Shown here: piece by piece, positions 1 to 6,013 of the stretch
Layout: each line of letters starts with the position of its first letter
Position numbering within the stretch: the first letter of the stretch is position 1
Origin: CAYNWK01 sp964400875
GTDB taxonomy: Bacteria; Chloroflexota; Anaerolineae; Anaerolineales; UBA4823
Reading direction: 5' to 3'
NCBI GenBank assembly: GCA_964400875.1
Contig: CAYNWK010000110.1
Location: forward strand, 1 to 14,407
Length of the DNA stretch: 14,407 nucleotides
The notes under the pieces: model-generated
Database searches by the model: none
The model's input: only the letters and a program-made list of their open reading frames with translations
Told to the model about the DNA's origin: nothing
Position numbers and translations under genes: made by a program

Positions 1-329
1 GTATCGAAGAGGGCATGTGTTTTTTGTTCATCCAGCACACCAGCGCCTCATTGACTATCAACGAAAACGCCGCGCCAAGCGCACGCCGCGATTTGGAAAC
101 ATTCATGGAAAAGATCGTCCCGGAGGGCGATCCCTGGCACCGGCACACCGCAGAAGGTCCGGACGATTCGCCCTCCCACATGCGCGCCATGTTGACTTTA
201 ACCAGCCTGTCCATCCCCATCGATCGTAGCCGGCTGAACCTGGGCACCTGGCAGGGGATCTATGTTTTCGAACACCGCGAGCGGGGCCAGCGGCGCAATG
301 TACTCCTTCGCTGTCTGAGCGTAGCATAA
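1..329 (+). CDS. YjbQ/UPF0047 family protein, 5' end cut by window edge
   Basis: This is the C-terminal part of a YjbQ (UPF0047) protein. The reading frame is open from base 3 and stops with TAA at 327-329, giving about 108 residues; the missing N-terminus lies before the window, so the ATG at base 15 is internal. The family signatures are visible in order: HTSASLTINEN, then HTAEGPDDSPSH, then LGTWQGIYVFEHRERG near the end. Members are small soluble beta-rich trimeric proteins, and some show weak thiamine-phosphate synthase activity, although the true role is unsettled. The canonical EGPDDMPAH is EGPDDSPSH here, a mild deviation. A palindrome and then a sigma-54 promoter follow, so the gene is probably a neighbour of the sigma-54 locus and not a part of it. 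Family assignment is secure; function is not. Confidence 0.93.
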   Translation, partial: IEEGMCFLFIQHTSASLTINENAAPSARRDLETFMEKIVPEGDPWHRHTAEGPDDSPSHMRAMLTLTSLSIPIDRSRLNLGTWQGIYVFEHRERGQRRNVLLRCLSVA

Positions 330-350
330 TCAAAAATCTAAAGCCGTAGA

Positions 351-426
351 TTACGAGGAACCGGGGTATTTTGGCGAGCTCAGCCCGCCAAAATACCCCT
401 AATTCTCCCCCACATTGGTAAGTCCT
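351..426. repeat. Palindromic repeat element, copy A
   Basis: A perfect 14-bp stem (363-376 pairing with 386-399) encloses a 9-base loop. It is flanked by TTAC at 351-354 and GTAAGTCCT at 418-426. A diverged copy lies at 5816-5903. The two hairpins cover the same 37-base length, match at 11 of 14 positions in each arm, and differ at two paired positions in a compensatory way (A-T to G-C twice). The distance from the hairpin to the GTAAGTC end is 18 bases in both. No T-run follows the stem, so it is not a classical intrinsic terminator, though it may still stop or stabilise the upstream mRNA. A MITE or REP-type mobile palindrome fits best. Confidence 0.6.
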
Positions 427-477
427 AGAATAATTAAAAATTTCATAACACTCCTTTAACCTATCATTTACGCAGGT

Positions 478-493
478 TGGCTTGAATCTTGCA
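478..493 (+). promoter_or_regulatory. Sigma-54 promoter for the lipoprotein gene
   Basis: TGGCTT (478-483), five bases, then TTGCA (489-493). The -24 GG and -12 GC have exactly the spacing of the sigma-54 consensus TGGCACG-N4-TTGCW. Two of the three bases after TGGC follow a weaker version of the consensus, but the -12 half is perfect. The expected start of transcription is near 504, leaving a leader of about 57 bases before the ATG at 561. The two other promoters in this window share the TGGC-N6-CTTGCA pattern, which supports the call. Confidence 0.78.
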
Positions 494-511
494 ATACTTG
501 GGGTAGAGCCG

Positions 512-528
512 GCCGCCCAATCGGCGGC
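512..528 (+). other. GC-rich hairpin in the lipoprotein mRNA leader
   Basis: GCCGCC (512-517) and GGCGGC (523-528) form a 6-bp all-GC stem with a 5-base loop, downstream of the predicted transcription start and 12 bases before the GGAG/AAGG ribosome-binding region at 541-549. It could stabilise the leader. No known riboswitch or regulatory RNA class is recognisable. Confidence 0.35.
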
Positions 529-560
529 GAGGTTCTCACTGGAGCAAGGTAAGCGAACAC

Positions 561-1061
561 ATGCGTATTCGATTTCTCCTCTTCCTTTCACTCGTTATAC
601 TGCTTCTACTGAGCGCATGCTCGGCGGAGAGTTCTGCTTCAACGCCTGTCCCGGACGGCGCAGTAGTTTCCGCACCGCAAACAACTAGGAATCCGGAGGT
701 TGAAGACAAACCGAACTCCCCACCGGAAAACGCGGCCAAGAACAACATCCCCTCTTCCCCCCCTCAAAACATGGTCGCTTTTGAAGGCGAAGTTTTCGTT
801 ACCACGACGGAGCTGGTGGGCGATCTGTGGCGCATGTCCGGTTGGAACCTCAGTGATGCGCCCATCGACACCGACCAGAGCTCAGCCCCGCTGGACTGCA
901 CCTTATACCCGCACGCCGGAGTCGACGGACAATGGGTTGGCGGTTGCCGCGGCTACGTGCTGATCCCCAAGAATGGAGCCAAACATATCGCCGTTGTCGT
1001 AACCGCGCCAGACGGCAGCACGCAGATGATCCAAGTCGCCCCGGATACGAACAGTCCGTAA
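561..1061 (+). CDS. Small predicted lipoprotein of unknown function
   Basis: This 166-residue protein starts with a lipoprotein signal: MRIR, a hydrophobic stretch, and a lipobox LSAC with the lipid-modified Cys at residue 20. Residues 21-70 form a Pro/Ser/Asn-rich linker, which usually spaces a domain away from the membrane. A compact C-terminal domain (about 71-160) holds two Cys (113 and 129) that could form a disulphide outside the cell, and beta-strand-like stretches such as HIAVVVTAPDG. I do not recognise the domain. The ATG at 561 is preceded by GGAG (541-544) and AAGG (546-549), the latter 11 bases upstream. The gene has its own sigma-54-type promoter (478-493) and its own terminator (1082-1115), and the sigma-54 gene comes next. 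This makes it a candidate surface sensor or output of the same regulon. That link is inferred from promoter and position only. Confidence 0.85.
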   Translation: MRIRFLLFLSLVILLLLSACSAESSASTPVPDGAVVSAPQTTRNPEVEDKPNSPPENAAKNNIPSSPPQNMVAFEGEVFVTTTELVGDLWRMSGWNLSDAPIDTDQSSAPLDCTLYPHAGVDGQWVGGCRGYVLIPKNGAKHIAVVVTAPDGSTQMIQVAPDTNSP

Positions 1062-1081
1062 TCCTCATGGTTTGTAAATGC

Positions 1082-1115
1082 GCCCCTTGGCATCAGCCAG
1101 GGGGCTGGTTCTATT
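1082..1115 (+). terminator. Intrinsic terminator after the lipoprotein gene
   Basis: GCCCCTTGGC (1082-1091) pairs with GCCAGGGGGC (1096-1105) over 10 bp with one G-U pair and an ATCA tetraloop. The T-rich stretch TGGTTCTATT follows. The hairpin lies 20 bases past the TAA of the lipoprotein gene and just before the rpoN promoter, so it would insulate the two transcription units. The T-run is interrupted, so efficiency is uncertain. Confidence 0.65.
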
Positions 1116-1122
1116 AAGTAGT

Positions 1123-1138
1123 TGGCACATTTCTTGCA
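1123..1138 (+). promoter_or_regulatory. Sigma-54 promoter for the rpoN-kinase-activator operon
   Basis: TGGCAC (1123-1128), five bases, TTGCA (1134-1138): a full match to the -24/-12 consensus apart from the weakly conserved seventh base. Transcription should start near 1149, giving a leader of about 25-34 bases before the rpoN start. Because the operon encodes sigma-54 and an NtrC-type activator, this promoter implies positive autoregulation. Confidence 0.88.
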
Positions 1139-1182
1139 ACTTATAAGGAAATCGATTAAACTTATAGAGTTGAGTGAATATC

Positions 1183-2598
1183 ATGCTGCCATCATCACAT
1201 CTTCGCCACACCACCTCGATCCGCCCGCTCACAACTGCACATCTTGCACAGACGATGGCGTTGTTGGAGTTAACCGCTGCCGAGCTCGACCAAAAAGTCC
1301 AGGCTGCGCTGGCCAATAATCCAGCCCTGGAGCTGCGGGAGGAAAGGCGTTGCCCCTCCTGCCGGCAGCCCTTGCCACAAACCGGTCCCTGTCCGCGCTG
1401 CACCGCGCCGAAAACTCTCTCGCCTGATGAACCCATCATCTTCGTTTCCCCTCGACAGGATTTCTACGTCCCTTCCCGACGCCCTGCGGGCGATCTCCCC
1501 GAGGATAATTATTCTCCGGTCATCGAAAATTTACCCTCTTATGTCCTCAAACAGATCGCTCCGGAACTCCAGCTGGAGGATCGCAAGTTAGCCGCGTTTA
1601 TCTTGACCAATCTAGATGAAGACGGCTTGTTGGAAGTTTCGCCGGTTGAAGTTGCCCGCTACCACCATCTACCTTTGTCACGCATCGAATCGGTCCTCCA
1701 CCTCATTCAGCGTGCAGACCCGATTGGGGTTGGCTCTACCTCCCCACAGCAAGCTTTGCTGGTCCAGCTCGAAGTTCTAGGTGAGATGCACACGACGCCC
1801 ACCCATGCTGCCAAGGCTATCGAGCAGGGCATGGACCTGTTAAGCCGCCACCAATTCGGTGAGCTCGCCCGTCTGCTAGGGGTCACTGCCCGGCAAGCCA
1901 GGGAAATCGCCCGCTTTATCAGCGATAATTTGAATCCATTTCCCGGAAGAGCCTTCTGGGGTGACGTGCGGAGCGGCAACGGCTCAACCCCGGCGACGTA
2001 CACCAACCCCGATGTATTGATCACCTATCTGAACGAAGATCCTGAAAATCCCCTTGTCGTCGAAGTAGTTTCACCCTATGCCGGACTTTTGCACGTCAGT
2101 CCGATTTTCCGCCAGGCAATTTGCGATGCCCCCAAAGATAAAGCCGAACAATGGCAAGCCGACCTGGAGAGCGCCGATCTGCTGGTAAAATGCATCCAAC
2201 AAAGGACCAACACGATAGTCCGGTTGATGCGGTTGCTGACCATCCGGCAGCGGGAATTCATTTTACACGGCGATAGCGAGCTCCGGCCTACCACCCGCGC
2301 CAGCCTGGCAGATAAATTGGGCGTTCACGAATCGACCATCTCCCGCGCCGTGGCGAACAAAGCCGTTCAACTTCCCAATGGGCATATCGTTCCGTTAGCC
2401 AAATTCTTCGATCGCAGCCTGCCCATTCGGACGGCCGTGAAGGAGATTATCGACCAGGAGACCAAACCTTTGAGCGACAGCCAGATCGTCAAGCTGCTCA
2501 AGAAACAAGGACACAAAGTCGCCCGCCGCACCGTAGCTAAGTATCGCTCGATGGAAGGAATCTTGCCTTCTCATTTGCGCCAATCTGCCGCCGCTTGA
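1183..2598 (+). CDS. rpoN: RNA polymerase sigma-54 factor with a CxxC...CxxC insert
   Basis: RpoN directs RNA polymerase to -24/-12 promoters and needs an AAA+ activator to open them. From the ATG at 1183 the protein has 471 residues, typical for the family; an in-frame GTG at 1174 would add three. GAGTG at 1172-1176 gives a modest Shine-Dalgarno match for the ATG. Region I (about 10-50) is the Leu-rich activator-binding segment ending in ANNPALEL. Residues 57-73 carry CPSC-X9-CPRC, a zinc-ribbon-like knuckle where most RpoN proteins have a variable acidic region II. The core-binding domain spans roughly 105-340. A helix-turn-helix with VHESTISRAV (381-390) and the RpoN box ARRTVAKYR (447-455) complete the DNA-binding region. 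The kinase and activator genes follow in the same direction, so the factor is probably dedicated to this locus. The identity is secure; the zinc binding is inferred. Confidence 0.96.
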   Translation: MLPSSHLRHTTSIRPLTTAHLAQTMALLELTAAELDQKVQAALANNPALELREERRCPSCRQPLPQTGPCPRCTAPKTLSPDEPIIFVSPRQDFYVPSRRPAGDLPEDNYSPVIENLPSYVLKQIAPELQLEDRKLAAFILTNLDEDGLLEVSPVEVARYHHLPLSRIESVLHLIQRADPIGVGSTSPQQALLVQLEVLGEMHTTPTHAAKAIEQGMDLLSRHQFGELARLLGVTARQAREIARFISDNLNPFPGRAFWGDVRSGNGSTPATYTNPDVLITYLNEDPENPLVVEVVSPYAGLLHVSPIFRQAICDAPKDKAEQWQADLESADLLVKCIQQRTNTIVRLMRLLTIRQREFILHGDSELRPTTRASLADKLGVHESTISRAVANKAVQLPNGHIVPLAKFFDRSLPIRTAVKEIIDQETKPLSDSQIVKLLKKQGHKVARRTVAKYRSMEGILPSHLRQSAAA

Positions 2599-2634
2599 CT
2601 TTGGTGTCCTGCTTTTCGCTCGCCAGACTTTAAC

Positions 2635-4620
2635 ATGAGCATATCGTCCCTCTTCCCGGGTCTTGCTTCCCTGCGCCGCAGTCTTCCCTCAACCGATGAA
2701 TTTGAGGCGCTCTTAGACTATTTTCCCCAGGCGGCGCTGCTCCTCGACATGCAAAAGGGAAAGGTCCTGCTGGCCAATGCCAGGGCTGCCGAGTTGACCC
2801 TGTTTACGCGCGAGGAGCTTTCCCAGCTAGAGCTCCCTAAATTGTTCCCAGGGTTGTTTCCGCGCGAATTTCCCGGAAATAAAAATCTAACCGTGGAAAG
2901 CGTCCCGTCCCCCATCATCACCCGGAACGGCGGGCAAATAGAAGCCTTAATCAAACTGAACTGGCTGGGCGATTCGCGCTCCTGGATGCTGGTGACCTTC
3001 GAACCGGCTGAAATCACCCGCCTCCAGATGGCCGAACGCCAACGCCAGGGTCAACGCCTCCACGACTTGAACGATCTGCTCGAAGCTTTACAGATCCGCG
3101 ATCTTTCCGGCGCAGTTCAAGCTGTCTTCCAGGCCGGTCATCGCCTGACCGGCGCTTCCATACTGGCGCTGTACCTGGTCGACGGCCAGGCTCCTGGTCT
3201 GCAATTAAGGACACAATGGGGTCCCGCCGACCACTTGCCTGAAAGCCTGCTTCCCTCCGATGTAGACTCATTCTTGAAGCCAAATCTTTGGGTGTCTGGC
3301 AAGCGCGGTTCAAATTCACTATTACGCATGGCGCGCACCTCGCAAATGAGCTACCTGGCCCACGCTCCGCTGGGTCAGCCGGGCGCGTTTACCGGTCTGC
3401 TGGTGATTGCCGATACCAACGTTGCCCCTCCAGTCGATGCGCTGTTATTAATCCAACTCCTGTCCTCTACCCTCACGACCATCTTTGAATATCACACCTT
3501 GCTCAATAATCTCGAGGCCGAATTGCATCTCCGGCGCAAAGACATCGAGTTCGGTGAGGCCATTAAGAATGCGATTCAAGAAGCTGTGATCACCTTATCA
3601 CCGACCATGACGATCAAAGAGTTGAATCCGGCGGCCGAGTTGATTCTTGGGTATGCCGGTCGTGAGGTGGACGGACAGCCAATCGAGAACGTTTTAATTG
3701 GGGCGAACAATCTGACCTCCGCCCTCCAGGATGCTAAGAACGGCATTCCGACCCACAGCCTGGGCAATCTACACCTGCACCGCCGGGATGGAGGCGCCTT
3801 CCCGGCCCACATGCGCATCTTACCGGTCCTGATCGCCGATCAATTGGAAGGTATCCTGATTGTGTTCCGCGATCTCAGCGAGCACGAACAATTCCAGCTG
3901 CACACGCAGCAGCTGGAGCAGAGGGCTCTGCTCGGCGAAGTCATGGCGATTTTCGCACACGAAGTTCGCAACCCGATCAACAACATCAGCACCGGATTGC
4001 AGTTGATGGCTTACAACTTACCCGAGGATGATCCGCACCAGGAACTGATCGGTCGCCTGGAGAACGATTGCAAACGTCTGGAACATTTGATGCAATCCGT
4101 ACTGGCTTTCTCACGCCCACCAAAGTCGGAGAGCGAAGAGCTGGATTTAGGCCTCTTCATGCATCGTTTGGTAGAGCGCTGGCGTCCTCGTTTAGCCAAG
4201 GTCAACATCAAACCGAATATCCAGATCTCTCCAGACGCTCCTAAGGTCATGGGTGATCCCCGCTCTCTGGAACAGGTCTTTACCAACCTGATCAGCAACG
4301 CCGTCCAGGCCATGAGTGAGAGCGGAGGCACGCTTTCGGTCAACGTCAGGCCGGTGCTCACCCAAGGAGATCGGCCCTACGTCGAAGTCAGCGTCTCGGA
4401 CAGTGGTCCCGGCATACCGGAGTCAAATCGCGAGAAGATTTTCGAACCTTTTTTCACCACAAAGTCAGATGGAACCGGATTGGGCTTGCCGATCACTAAG
4501 CGGATCGTCACTGCCCACAAAGGCACCATCCGCTTGAACAGCGTGCCAGGCGGAACCGTGTTTCAAGTTCAGCTGCCGGTAATCGAAGAAGACAATCCTA
4601 CGAGTGAAGGTGCTCTATGA
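2635..4620 (+). CDS. Soluble NtrB-like sensor histidine kinase (PAS-GAF-PAS)
   Basis: This 661-residue kinase probably phosphorylates the response regulator encoded next. It has no signal peptide or membrane segment, so it senses something inside the cell. Order: PAS-like domain (about 25-125), GAF-like domain (about 148-290), second PAS (about 306-418), dimerisation/phosphoacceptor domain with the H-box FAHEVRNPINNI (His442), and the ATPase domain. ATPase motifs are complete: N-box NLISNAVQAM (Asn551, Asn555), G1 DSGPGIP (589-595), F-box EPFFTTK (604-610) and G2 GTGLGLP (613-619). This H-box and ATPase resemble the NtrB/ZraS/AtoS group, which works with sigma-54 activators. The ATG at 2635 has no good Shine-Dalgarno site and lies 36 bases after rpoN. 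The stop overlaps the next start as ATGA (4617-4620), implying translational coupling. The ligand is unknown. Confidence 0.94.
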   Translation: MSISSLFPGLASLRRSLPSTDEFEALLDYFPQAALLLDMQKGKVLLANARAAELTLFTREELSQLELPKLFPGLFPREFPGNKNLTVESVPSPIITRNGGQIEALIKLNWLGDSRSWMLVTFEPAEITRLQMAERQRQGQRLHDLNDLLEALQIRDLSGAVQAVFQAGHRLTGASILALYLVDGQAPGLQLRTQWGPADHLPESLLPSDVDSFLKPNLWVSGKRGSNSLLRMARTSQMSYLAHAPLGQPGAFTGLLVIADTNVAPPVDALLLIQLLSSTLTTIFEYHTLLNNLEAELHLRRKDIEFGEAIKNAIQEAVITLSPTMTIKELNPAAELILGYAGREVDGQPIENVLIGANNLTSALQDAKNGIPTHSLGNLHLHRRDGGAFPAHMRILPVLIADQLEGILIVFRDLSEHEQFQLHTQQLEQRALLGEVMAIFAHEVRNPINNISTGLQLMAYNLPEDDPHQELIGRLENDCKRLEHLMQSVLAFSRPPKSESEELDLGLFMHRLVERWRPRLAKVNIKPNIQISPDAPKVMGDPRSLEQVFTNLISNAVQAMSESGGTLSVNVRPVLTQGDRPYVEVSVSDSGPGIPESNREKIFEPFFTTKSDGTGLGLPITKRIVTAHKGTIRLNSVPGGTVFQVQLPVIEEDNPTSEGAL

Positions 4621-5795
4621 GTGCAACGATTCTCATCGTCGATGATGAAGACAATGCCAGGAACAATATCGGCTCGTTTTTAAAAACCCAGGGTTACGAA
4701 GTCTTGGATGTCGCCACCCTCGAGGAGGCTCGAGAATGCGTCAAACGTGGCTGCGCTGATATCATTTTATTGGATGTACTGTTGCCGGATGGTTACGGGC
4801 CTTCCTTGCTGGAAGAGACGATCCACCTGCCGGTGCGCCCCCCCATCATCCTGATCACCGCCTACGGTGACGTCGATATGGCTGTGGATGCGATGAAAAA
4901 TGGGGCTCATGACTTCTTGCAGAAACCTATCCAGCTCAGCCAGCTGGAAAAATCGATTCAACGCGCCGGCGAGATCGTCGCCATCCGCCGCGAGCTTGCC
5001 CACCTGCGCAAAGCTCAGGATAAGAAATATAACTTCATCGTCGGCACCAGTCCGGCGATGCAGCAGCTGTATAACCACGCCCAACGTGCAGCTTCGACCT
5101 CCGTATCGGTGTTGATTACCGGCGAGACCGGAACCGGTAAAGAAGTCCTCACCCATGCTATTCACAAGATGGGTACCCGCGCCGATAAACCTTTCATTCC
5201 AATTAACTGCGCTGCAATTCAACCGACGATGCTTGAATCGGAGCTGTTCGGGCATGAAGCCGGCGCCTTCACCAGCGCGGAAAAGCGCAAGCACGGATTG
5301 ATGGAAGTCGCCGACGAAGGCATTTTATTCCTGGACGAAATCTCCTCGATGCCAATAGATATGCAGGCCAAACTGCTGCGCGCCTTGGACGAACGCGCTT
5401 TCCGCCGGGTGGGTGGGACGAACATGATCCAGGTTGACGTCCAGATCATCGCCGCCTCCAATCGCGATCTGAAAGCCATGATCGCCAATGGCGAGTTCCG
5501 TGAGGATCTTTATTATCGTCTCAAGGTTGTCGATCTGCACATCCCCCCTCTCCGGGAACATAAAGAAGATTTGCCCGAACTGGTGGGCTTTTTCATCCAG
5601 CAGAACAATCTACGCATGGGCTTGAACATTACCGACATCACGCCGCGAGCCATGCAAGCCTTGATGAACTACCACTGGCCCGGAAATATTCGCGAACTGC
5701 GTAACGTGCTCGAGCGAGCGATGCTCTTCTGCGACGATCCCGCCATCGATTTACCGCATCTACCTGCCGATCTCTCCAACCATACTGGTAAGTAG
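4617..5795 (+). CDS. NtrC-type sigma-54 activator lacking a DNA-binding domain
   Basis: This 392-residue response regulator should use ATP to remodel RNA polymerase carrying sigma-54. The receiver domain (1-120) has the acidic pair Asp9/Asp10, phospho-acceptor Asp53 in LLDVLLPD, Thr81 and Lys103. The AAA+ domain (about 139-375) has Walker A GETGTGKE (169-176), the sigma-54 contact loop GAFTSA (216-221, normally GAFTGA), Walker B ILFLDE (236-241) and the arginine-finger region REDLYYRL (295-302). The protein ends about 20 residues after the NIRELRNVLERA helix (357-368), where family members usually carry a Fis-type helix-turn-helix. No such motif appears before the stop or in the 218 bases after it, so I do not think a frameshift removed it. 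Family members without this domain, such as FlgR of Helicobacter, activate from solution. The partner kinase is encoded directly upstream with overlapping codons. Confidence 0.95.
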   Translation: MSATILIVDDEDNARNNIGSFLKTQGYEVLDVATLEEARECVKRGCADIILLDVLLPDGYGPSLLEETIHLPVRPPIILITAYGDVDMAVDAMKNGAHDFLQKPIQLSQLEKSIQRAGEIVAIRRELAHLRKAQDKKYNFIVGTSPAMQQLYNHAQRAASTSVSVLITGETGTGKEVLTHAIHKMGTRADKPFIPINCAAIQPTMLESELFGHEAGAFTSAEKRKHGLMEVADEGILFLDEISSMPIDMQAKLLRALDERAFRRVGGTNMIQVDVQIIAASNRDLKAMIANGEFREDLYYRLKVVDLHIPPLREHKEDLPELVGFFIQQNNLRMGLNITDITPRAMQALMNYHWPGNIRELRNVLERAMLFCDDPAIDLPHLPADLSNHTGK

Positions 5796-5815
5796 CGAAA
5801 CACAATCACTTTAAT

Positions 5816-5903
5816 AGTTACGCAGTTCTTCGATGTTTGGAGGTGTTTGGGCGGCCGAAGCCGGCCCAAACACCCCGATTACTTTCCTAAGTGCGTAAGT
5901 CTT
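5816..5903. repeat. Palindromic repeat element, copy B
   Basis: The core hairpin pairs 5842-5852 with 5864-5874 (11 bp), continues as GGC (5853-5855) with GCC (5860-5862) around a CGAA tetraloop, and has one bulged G. It aligns base for base with copy A at 363-399. Outer ends form an imperfect inverted repeat: AGTTACGCAGTT (5816-5827) against AAGTGCGTAAGT (5889-5900) matches at 10 of 12 positions when one is reversed. No transposase is nearby, so it is best seen as a non-autonomous MITE-like palindrome. It lies directly downstream of the activator gene and may also help end that transcript. Confidence 0.6.
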
Positions 5904-5914
5904 CACCAGTACCA

Positions 5915-5956
5915 TTCCACCGCAACGTTAACGAAAACGTGGCGGTGGAAATTTTT
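5915..5956 (+). terminator. Hairpin plus T-run ending the regulatory operon
   Basis: TTCCACCGC (5915-5923) pairs with GCGGTGGAA (5942-5950); after one A-G mismatch a further 5 bp (5925-5929 with 5936-5940) close a 6-base loop. The run TTTTT (5952-5956) follows two bases from the stem. This is a good intrinsic terminator for the rpoN operon. As an inverted repeat about 50-85 bases before the predicted start of the next operon, it could alternatively be an activator-binding site, although the local activator has no DNA-binding domain. Confidence 0.7.
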
Positions 5957-5974
5957 AAATAAACAGGCTCTCCC

Positions 5975-5990
5975 TGGCACAGCTCTTGCA
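5975..5990 (+). promoter_or_regulatory. Sigma-54 promoter for the FtsZ-TPR operon
   Basis: TGGCAC (5975-5980), five bases, TTGCA (5986-5990): a full -24/-12 match. The expected start is near 6000-6001, so the leader is only about 13 bases and begins next to the ribosome-binding site AGGAG (6002-6006). This ties the downstream operon to the sigma factor and activator encoded upstream. Confidence 0.9.
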
Positions 5991-6013
5991 CCAGTTTAGC
6001 CAGGAGAGAGCCT

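Noticed and set aside
363..399. Copy A hairpin as a standard intrinsic terminator
   Set aside because: No T-run follows the stem, and its homology to the element at 5816-5903 fits a repeat better. Some termination activity is still possible.
103..591. 162-codon open frame on the - strand across the YjbQ end and first gap
   Set aside because: It overlaps the conserved YjbQ coding region, the palindrome and a sigma-54 promoter, and has an Arg/Cys-rich product typical of antisense frames.
1134..1168. Possible sigma-70 promoter before rpoN (TTGCAA and TATAGA)
   Set aside because: The spacing of 23 bases is too long, and TTGCAA is part of a better sigma-54 -12 element.
5796..5880. Lost helix-turn-helix of the activator hidden by a frameshift
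   Set aside because: None of the three forward frames after the TAG shows a Fis-like pattern, and the repeat element begins only about 20 bases later.
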